Positions 55,601-61,600 of a stretch of DNA of 64,000 bases are shown in pieces (within the stretch, counting starts at the first letter, position 1; each line of letters starts with the position of its first letter). The stretch comes from Trileptium ribeirensis (lineage: Eukaryota; Nematoda; Enoplea; Enoplida; Thoracostomopsidae): NCBI GenBank assembly GCA_030248225.1, contig JASANE010029376.1, positions 172,695 to 236,694 of the forward strand, read 5' to 3'. A program made the position numbers and the translations under genes. Under the pieces are notes generated by a model that saw nothing but the letters and a program-made list of their open reading frames with translations, made no database searches and was not told the DNA's origin.

Positions 55601-58600
55601 TATCAGTGATGTAGCAAGAGTTATAACACTAATTTACGCTAACCCAAACTTTTTACAAACTGCCAAGGCTCTTGAAAATGCCACGAATAACGTGTCCAGA
55701 ACTTCGATGTTATTAATCAAACTCACTCAAGGAATTTCATATATCAAGAAATTGCCTTTTTGTTTGGTCAAGCATAATCGCTAAGCTAGCGGTTTGTGTG
55801 ACCGTAGTACAACTATCAGTGCAATTTTCCGGTTTAGCTTGAAGTCAGACAGCGGCGAGTACGCAGAGAGGAACAGATAACATATTTTATACTTTATAAT
55901 ATTACAAAGGTCAAAAGGCGATTCGTAAAGGGGAGAAAAATGTAAAGAATAAAGTTACCACTCCCAAATACTATCGGATGATTCAAATTTGACTTCAGCT
56001 TCTCTTTTGTTGGCCGTATCTAAGTTTCACCCGGTTTCACTGTTTTCGACCCGCTCCCGGATTCTACAACTCAAGGGCACCCTGGTAAACAGTATCTTGA
56101 TTTAATTTCTACATAAACTTATTGATTTATAAAAAGTAGTAATAGTACATGTTACAACCTATTATGAACAATTGAAGGGTTGAGGATAAAAAAGTGTTTT
56201 ATGACATTTTGTCAAAAAACGAGATAACAAAGTGTTCCGGGGTAAAAAATGACGGCGAATCAGAATACATTAGTGTTTTGGCCATATCTGCTTCGTTTGT
56301 ATAGATATAGGTATTAAAATGATGTTTTATGCAGCAAATCCTTGGTTTTGGGCTGCAAAAGTGTTATATACACAAATCACTTTTTTATAGCAACAAATAA
56401 TGTTTTCTGAATATAACATTTAGTTACACTATTCAAATGATTAATTTATTTCAAATAAAACATAGCAAATACTTATTATTATATTACAAATTGCAAATAG
56501 AAAATTTTATTGGCGATTTCATTAAATCAATTTCAAAAATTGCGGTAGCTTCGTGAGCACCTTATTAACACTACAGCATAATACGTCTTTGCTAATACAG
56601 CTATTTACTTCATGTCATAAAATAAATTATTTTCAAACCTCCGACTGTGCCAGTGTCCATTCCCCAAAGATACAGTTTACCATCTTTGGTCAAGGCTGCG
56701 CTTGAATGATGACTTACAGCGAGCTTTCGTATATCGATACCACATAACGCAGCCACAACACTTGGACAGCTGCGGCTACTAAAATAGATCTTAGCCAAAT
56801 AAGCACTATGTCAATATCATATGGTTCAAAGCAACACAAAGACAAATTAATAACTGGGAAACTACGTGAAAGACTCTGTTTGAAAAACAGCTGCATGTCG
56901 ACCAAGTGGGATAGATAGTGATACTTTACTGGGAATAATAACACCCCAACCACAACCCATTTTATTGCCCCTGTGGATGGCCGATTCATCCGTGTAACAT
57001 ACTATTGCAGTACTTTCCACAGAGTCGACGACAAAGTCCTCGTAAAACCAGAATTGGTTATACCTTATTGCTACAACACTATCTGAATGCATGCTCAGAA
57101 GGGCATCATAGTTGACAGCTTCCTTCGCTATCATCAGTTGCCCGCGTCCTTTAATTAATAATCACTCCAGACACTCATGCATTTTAGTCTGTGCTATTCC
57201 TTCAGCACCAATTCTTTGGCAAATACATCAATGGGTATGATATTGAAGACCGCCTGCATTCCAACAAGCGTTATAACACCCGTAATCATGCAACAGGTTA
57301 ATATTTGAACCTTTTTAAAAAAGCCGGTATATGAGACCAGATGTAATCTGTGCCACCAGCACACCACGCCATAACCACAGACTTATACAAAGAAATTGTT
57401 ATACCTGGTTTCAACCCCCAATTATAACCTGCAAAACTTTTAAGTGAGAACAAAAGCCTAATTGCATCATTACAGTTTTCTATGAAATTTCGCTTCCAAC
57501 TTAATCTGTTGTCTAATATTACACCCAAATATTTAATTTCATTCAAAAGTGGTACAGCTGCACCACCAATCATCAATAGCCTATACCCATTTATAATCCT
57601 TTTCCTTGTGAAGATGACGCTGTTACTTTTTTCTGCATTCACGGCTAGACATCTACTCTCATACCAGTGAAATATCCTATTTAAGGCATTCTAGAATCTA
57701 TTACAAACATCTTGCAGAGAGGATGAAGACCCATTAGTGCCAAATCATCAGAGGACCAAACAAATACCATCCCATTCTGGGCTCTCCATTCGCTGAAAAT
57801 TTTGCCACGGGGCATGAACCGGGGGCCTCCCTGGTTCCGAACCGGGGGGCGGATTTTGCCAGGAAAAAATGGTTAAAAATCGTGTCATAAACACTGCCAA
57901 AATGCTTTTGATGAAGAGAAAAAGCGATTTTGAAGCAAATTTTGCGAAATTTTTGGCCAAGGAACCGAATTTTAGTACAGATTTTATATACTTTGGACAG
58001 ATTGGAAACAAAAACATTTTCCAACAGGCAATGAACCGGGGGAGCCCAAAATTTTGCCAGGGGTCATGAACCGGGGGCACCTGTTTTGAACCAGGGGGAA
58101 CCGAAAAATGCTAGCCTCCCACCAATTTGGAGAGCCCAGCTTTTACTATTGATGATTTGCAAGAGTTCATCAATCATCAAGCTCCACAGGTGTCGAGATA
58201 GCACGCCTCCTTGGAGAAATCCTCTGGAAGCTCTAACAGTGCATCTGGGCACCCCAATCCAGCTGTTATATTTCTCTTTCAAAGCAATTCTTATAGCCAA
58301 TACTTGACACACATTGCATTTGGCCAGTACTCTAGACTGTCAAGAATAAAAAAACCCTAATACAGTCAAAGGCACCGGATATATCCAGAAAGACTGAAAC
58401 TAAATATTTCCCAAGGTTCATTTGGCGTTCAATCGAAGATACTGTACACCGAAATGGTACTTCTACCTGTTCTGTAGTCATGCTGTTTTCATGCAAGAAA
58501 AACCCCTTTAAAACTTCATTCCTTATATAACTGCTTAGAATCTTTTCCAGTGCTTTCAACAGAAACTACGAAATGCTTGAGTCGGTATAATCTTGTTTGC

Positions 58601-61600
58601 CTAGTTTCGATATAAAAATCCCTTTATTTTGTCTCAAGGCTGAGGCATATGGTCTAGTTGGAGACAATATCTATAGATAGTTACCAAAATATCCGCTATC
58701 TGCTCAAGACAGATCTGCAACAGAATCAGATAAATCATATCCGCACCCGGTGTTTTATAAGCACCAAAGCTTTTTACTGATTCAATCACCTTATTCTGAT
58801 TAATCATATTATCAATTAAATCCACCTGCAGTCGGCTGGTTCCATTACGCCTATTTCTATCAACAAAAGTAACCCTGGTACGTGAGTACGCATCATTACT
58901 TCCAAAACCTCTTCATCGCTACCCACTAAAAATCTATTTCCGTCTCTGATCCTCCTCAACACAGTCTGATTACTTTTTTCATAATCTTGTTTATTCTTAG
59001 TTTCCGGAACTAAATGAATCGATTCACAAAATTTCCTCTATGTTTCCAATTTCCTATCTTTAATCAGGTGCTTATATTGATTTTGCAACATCCTATACAG
59101 TACTCGCCAGAAATGAGTGCTGTTCGTTCGATGTTCGCTCGAAGTTCGTTCGATGTTCGCTCGATAAATTCATAATTTTGTTCGAAATCTGTTCGAGACG
59201 TGTTTGAAGTTTTGGCGCACTTTTTTAAATTTGTTCGAAAGCTGTTCGAAAAGTGTTCGAGAACGAATAAATTTTGTTCGATTTCTGTTCGATGTTCGTT
59301 CGTTCGAAATGTGACACTCATTTCTGGCGAGTACTGTAAATATTCCGTGTTCTTAAATCACCATATTTAACAGCCATTCTATAAATTTTCCTGACTTTTT
59401 TCTTAGTACTAGCTAACATCTCATTCAACCACATATTGCGATTCGCGCGACTAGATTTCATCGGTCAATTCTCTTCCGCCGCATTTATAAGTGTGCTAAT
59501 TAATTTAACCACAGTAATATCAATATCATCTTTACTATTACATTGAACCCAATCTTCAGCATTAATAATCTCTTCTACTCTTCCTTTATGCGGATTCCAA
59601 TTTAATTTCCTAATTTTAAGCTCATGTTACCCAGATTTAACAGGATTCACAAATATTTTGAACCGGATAAACTTGTGATCAAATCCAGAATATTCGTTGC
59701 AATAGTCTATTGTGAACCACAAACGTTGGCTCTTTCCTCTGATTAACAATCTAAAGGTTGGTAGTCAAGAGAAAGGCCGCCAATTCATCACCTCTACTAT
59801 TAGTGTTGCTATTACCCCATATAATGTTGTGAGCATTGGTATCACAGCCTATTATCAATTCTAATGCCTTATTTTCGCAAAAACTTGCTAAATCCTTGAG
59901 GTTTTCCTCGGGAGCCCCTCTGTCGCATCATAGGGAATGTACATAGATGCAAGGTAGAGGTCCCGCCTTCCGCCATTAATTTTGAAACAAATTTTATCAC
60001 AGAAGAATCACCGTCTTAAAACTGGTTAATAAAACTGGCAATAAGCTTTTCTGAAGCAAATACAACAGTTTTAATGTTAATTTTTGTGCAAAAATTGTAG
60101 AAAAACTAACCTTTTAGGCCGGAGCACCACCCACGAGAAGCGGCTCCTGAATCAGTGCAACGGCCCGGCCCGGGGCTAATCTAATTTTTTATTCTAGTTT
60201 AATTTTGCCAGTTCTAAAATGCTGGCAGTTAATCCGATATGTGATCAGATGAGCTTCATCATGATGAGCTCCACATACCATCATATGGTCATCATTGGCA
60301 GTCCGAGCCACTCGGTCCACACTAATGTTTTCTCAGGTGTATCCGAGTGCAGACCACATCTTTCCTTAAATCTGGTTTTAGTTAAGGTTGTTCTATCAAT
60401 CTGAACGACCCACAACATAATCAATTAACTACTGGTGGCTGGTGCCAGCAATACGATCCACCAGATCGGAATCCAGAGCATCATCCCGACCCGAGCCAAC
60501 ACTCACATCAGGGTCAAAGAAAAATCGTTTCATATCGTAGTCTGTTTTCTTTGGCCCGAATGAGCTCCAGAATTTCGGGAGCCACCCTGAAGCCAAAGAA
60601 ACAACCATGGTGTTTGTTCGTTATGAAGTTGCGTCCCCAGTCTTGAAAATTGAGTTTGACCGGGTTCCTACAGTCAATCTTCCTTTTGATCACTTCAGGG
60701 TCTCCAGATGGCCTCCTTGTGCCCGCATCGGACGCAAAGCAGATCGCCTTAACAGTTTCCACCTCAGAGGCAAGTAAAACTTCGATTTGGAAGGGAACTG
60801 GTCGGCGGAATTTGATGACAGCGCTTGGAAAAGGGAATATGGGCTAAATGTGATACTTCGGTATAAACTGAATTATCACAGAGGTGAACCTTAGGAGATT
60901 TATACAAAATCAGTATGATAAGAAAAAATCATGCACCTGAATTTTAGGAACAAAATGCCACTATGCATGATGTTGCTGCTTAATAGATCGTATAGAATAG
61001 CGATATTAGGAACTGAACAGGGCCACGCATTACACCTTCTTTTACTGAAAACGTCATGCGTAGCCAATTCAAGTTTATAACACCCAATTAAGGTACTTGA
61101 AGAAATGTGCACCACGATAGCGATTTACACATGGCGAAGTTTGCATACAATTAATATAATAACTACATAAAAGGTCATTATACAATTAGAGTACCCGCCA
61201 AAAATGACTGTCGCTCGCTCGCGACTCGCTCGAAATAAAGTTGTTCTAAAAATAGGATTTATTATTAATTTAAATCGTTTCAAAATCTCGAGCGAGCCAC
61301 TCTCGCGGCTCGCTCGAAATGTAACGACATTTCTGGTGCGTACTAGATACATGGATAGTAGAGGCTACCACTTGCAAGCGGCTTCCGTTCACATTGTTCA
61401 CTCTTTTGGAGAATAATTAATGCTTTCGCATGTTCTGTTACGTATACAATGCCGTTATGTACAGAAATAAGAGTAAATTTTTCGCAAATTGTTCATAAAA
61501 AATCACCAATTGTTCGCCAACAGTTCACGATAGTTAACAAATGAATAATTATTGCTATTAGCGAATTTTTCGTGAAAAAATGCATTTATTTCTGTCTCTA

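Larger units (their letters stand above)
56790..60000 (-). pseudogene. non-LTR retrotransposon with endonuclease, reverse transcriptase and RNase H remnants (R1/Jockey-like)
   Basis: A LINE-type element copied by target-primed reverse transcription. On the minus strand the endonuclease shows GCDTNAHNIIWG near 59850 after a one-base shift from SMYIPYDATEG. The reverse transcriptase shows SFGAYKTPGAD (58755), VFLDISGAFD (58360), GFLQGGVLS (58220), SSDDLAL (57745; the usual Y/F-x-D-D box is altered) and NEIKYLGVILDNRLSWK (57530). RNase H shows YTDESAIHR and AVFQTES (56900-57000). Stops and frameshifts are frequent. MITEs interrupt it at 57777-58139 and 59096-59338. The 3' end is missing. It is in the intron between exons b and c, same strand as the gene. 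Confidence 0.85.

Noticed and set aside
56714..56989. Separate small gene upstream of exon c
   Set aside because: It is an out-of-frame reading of the retrotransposon RNase H remnant running into exon c.
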